DNA of 64,000 nt from Stieleria mannarensis (GTDB lineage Bacteria > Planctomycetota > Planctomycetia > Pirellulales > Pirellulaceae), in NCBI RefSeq assembly GCF_014154935.1, contig NZ_JACEHH010000002.1, positions 124,001 to 188,000 of the forward strand, given 5' to 3'. Below, piece by piece: positions 62,703-64,000 of the stretch; position 1 is the stretch's first letter, and every line of letters starts with the position of its first letter. The position numbers were made by a program, and so were the translations under genes. The notes under the pieces were generated by a model. That model searched no databases and was not told the DNA's origin. It was given only the letters and a program-made list of their open reading frames with translations.

Positions 62703-64000
62703 ATGAATTGCCTCCCAATCCGGCGTCGCCCCAATCCCCCCCAATCGATTTCTCGCCGACATGCCCTGACGATGGCCGCCGGGGGCGCCGCCGCAATTCC
62801 GCTGGCGACGTCACTGTGCCCCTCCACCGCCCAAGCGGCCAGCGACCAGGCCCCCCTGAATCGCTTCCCAAGAATGGTCCAGGAATTCTTTGTTCAGCAG
62901 TTGCGACAGTTTGAAAACGAACATCGACGCACGCTTAATAAGTTGGAGACCGAAGACGACGCGCGGCAATACGTCCAATCGGTGCGGCGGCGTTGCCGGC
63001 AATCGTTCGGGCAGAATCCTCCGAAAACGCCCTTGGCCGCGCGAGTGACCGCTCGCGTCGAGCGTGACGCCTACCGCATCGAAAACGTGATCTTTGAAAG
63101 TCGTCCCGGTTTTCCCGTCACCGCCAACCTGTACATTCCCAATCAATCGTCCGGGCCGATGCCCGCGGTCGTGGGGACTTGCGGTCACAGCCACAACGGA
63201 AAAGCAGCCGAACCCTATCAAGCCTTTGCGCAAGGGCTCGCGCGACTCGGCTACGTCTGTTTGATCTTTGACCCGATCGGTCAGGGCGAGCGTCTTCAAT
63301 ACCCCGATGCAAACCTGAAATCCGAAATCGGTGTCGGGGTTCGTGAGCATCTTTATGCCGGCAACCAACAGTTTCTCATCGACGAGTTCTTCGGCAATTG
63401 GAGGGCCTGGGACGGAATCCGTGCGCTCGACTACTTACTGACTCGTCCAGAAGTCGATCCGGCGCGGATCGGCGTGACCGGCAACTCGGGCGGCGGAACG
63501 ATGACGACCTGGTTGTGTGGTCTGGACGATCGTTGGGCGATGGGGGCGCCGTCCTGCTTCGTCAGCACCTTTCGCCGCAATTTGGAAAACGAACTGCCGC
63601 AAGACACCGAGCAGTGCCCGCCGGATGTGTTTCCGCTGGGGTTGGACCACAGCGATTTTTTAGCGGCGATGGCACCCAAGCCGGTCATCATCCTAGCCAA
63701 AGAGCAAGACTTTTTCGATGTCCGCGGCGCGGAAGAAACCTACCAGCGACTGCGGCGGTTGTACAAGTTGCTCGGGGCCGAAGACAACGTGGCGCTGTTC
63801 GTCGGCCCCAGCGGACACGGTTACTCGCAAGAGAATCGCGAAGCAATGTATTCCTGGTTCAACCGCACCGCCGGATTGACCGATCAGCAGACCGCCGGGA
63901 TGTTCGACGGCGTCCTGTCTACGACAGGAAAACTCGCTTACACAACCGAGCCAGAGATCACGATCGAAAAAGACGAGACGTTGTGGTGTACCGAGCAGGG
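62703..64000 (+). CDS. Tat-exported alpha/beta hydrolase (acetyl-xylan-esterase-like), 3' end outside window
   Basis: The frame is open from ATG 62703 to the right edge, so 432 residues are visible and the end is missing. It begins with a twin-arginine signal (ISRRHALTMAAGGAAAIPLA). The alpha/beta-hydrolase catalytic triad is complete: Ser262 in GNSGGG, Asp336 in KEQDFFD and His372 in SGHGYSQ. The N-terminal domain has a long helix (FVQQLRQFENEHRRTLNKLE). Relatives deacetylate plant or algal polysaccharides, but the substrate here is not proven. Divergent from the DUF1592-type gene. Confidence 0.85.
   Translation, partial: MNCLPIRRRPNPPQSISRRHALTMAAGGAAAIPLATSLCPSTAQAASDQAPLNRFPRMVQEFFVQQLRQFENEHRRTLNKLETEDDARQYVQSVRRRCRQSFGQNPPKTPLAARVTARVERDAYRIENVIFESRPGFPVTANLYIPNQSSGPMPAVVGTCGHSHNGKAAEPYQAFAQGLARLGYVCLIFDPIGQGERLQYPDANLKSEIGVGVREHLYAGNQQFLIDEFFGNWRAWDGIRALDYLLTRPEVDPARIGVTGNSGGGTMTTWLCGLDDRWAMGAPSCFVSTFRRNLENELPQDTEQCPPDVFPLGLDHSDFLAAMAPKPVIILAKEQDFFDVRGAEETYQRLRRLYKLLGAEDNVALFVGPSGHGYSQENREAMYSWFNRTAGLTDQQTAGMFDGVLSTTGKLAYTTEPEITIEKDETLWCTEQ

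Overview
The window reads as a chromosomal segment of a planctomycete, most likely Pirellulaceae (Rhodopirellula-like). Evidence: GC-rich DNA, weak Shine-Dalgarno signals, many GTG/TTG starts, and families typical of that group: a DUF1552 protein next to a DUF1587/1592/1588/1585 cytochrome-type protein, a C-x-P-S-R sulfatase, Tat-exported Gfo/Idh/MocA oxidoreductases, PQQ-like propeller proteins, and a redoxin/haem/copper-oxygenase-like multidomain protein. I see no transposase, integrase, phage gene, rRNA, tRNA or CRISPR array.

Layout. 1-5.7 kb: a truncated secreted low-complexity protein, a THI5/NMT1-like lipoprotein, a small membrane protein, a TPR/WXG100 pair and two small secreted proteins. 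6.2-10.6 kb: a type IIA topoisomerase A and B pair. 10.8-20.5 kb: leftward housekeeping genes (acyl-CoA-synthetase-like enzyme, zinc-ribbon coiled coil, coaE, rho/ribH overlapping; then ybaB, recR, rpoN, uvrC). 20.9-23.7 kb: an FGE-fold protein and a Tat-exported oxidoreductase. 24.1-29.4 kb: a tripartite export operon (ABC protein with degenerate ATPase, HlyD-type adaptor, TolC-type channel). 29.6-32.9 kb: an ABC ATPase/permease pair and two small conserved genes. 33-38.6 kb: an ankyrin lipoprotein, a VOC enzyme, and a very large Tex-like RNA-binding protein coupled to a small unknown gene. 39-43.8 kb: a small unknown gene with a ParA ATPase, then an overlapping PQQ-like propeller and metzincin protease pair. 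43.8-53.7 kb: adk, a tandem alpha/beta hydrolase, a 2-hydroxyacid dehydrogenase, a sulfatase, a DUF2007 protein, an oxidoreductase, an aldo/keto reductase, and a decayed TauD-type dioxygenase fragment. 53.8-58.1 kb: the multidomain redox protein translationally coupled to an RND/MMPL transporter. 59-64 kb: DUF1552 and DUF1592-type genes, and a Tat-exported esterase cut by the right edge.

The gaps carry many short dispersed palindromic or tandem repeats. All six convergent gaps longer than 100 bp contain a hairpin or repeat. One repeat of about 224-275 bp is present twice in opposite orientation, both times between convergent genes. No single gene cluster is clearly a new defence or mobile system. 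The strongest unusual items are the export operon with a probably ATPase-dead ABC subunit, the redoxin-haem-copper-EF-hand protein coupled to an RND transporter, the Tex protein with large acidic insertions and an RGG tail, and the convergent-gap repeats.
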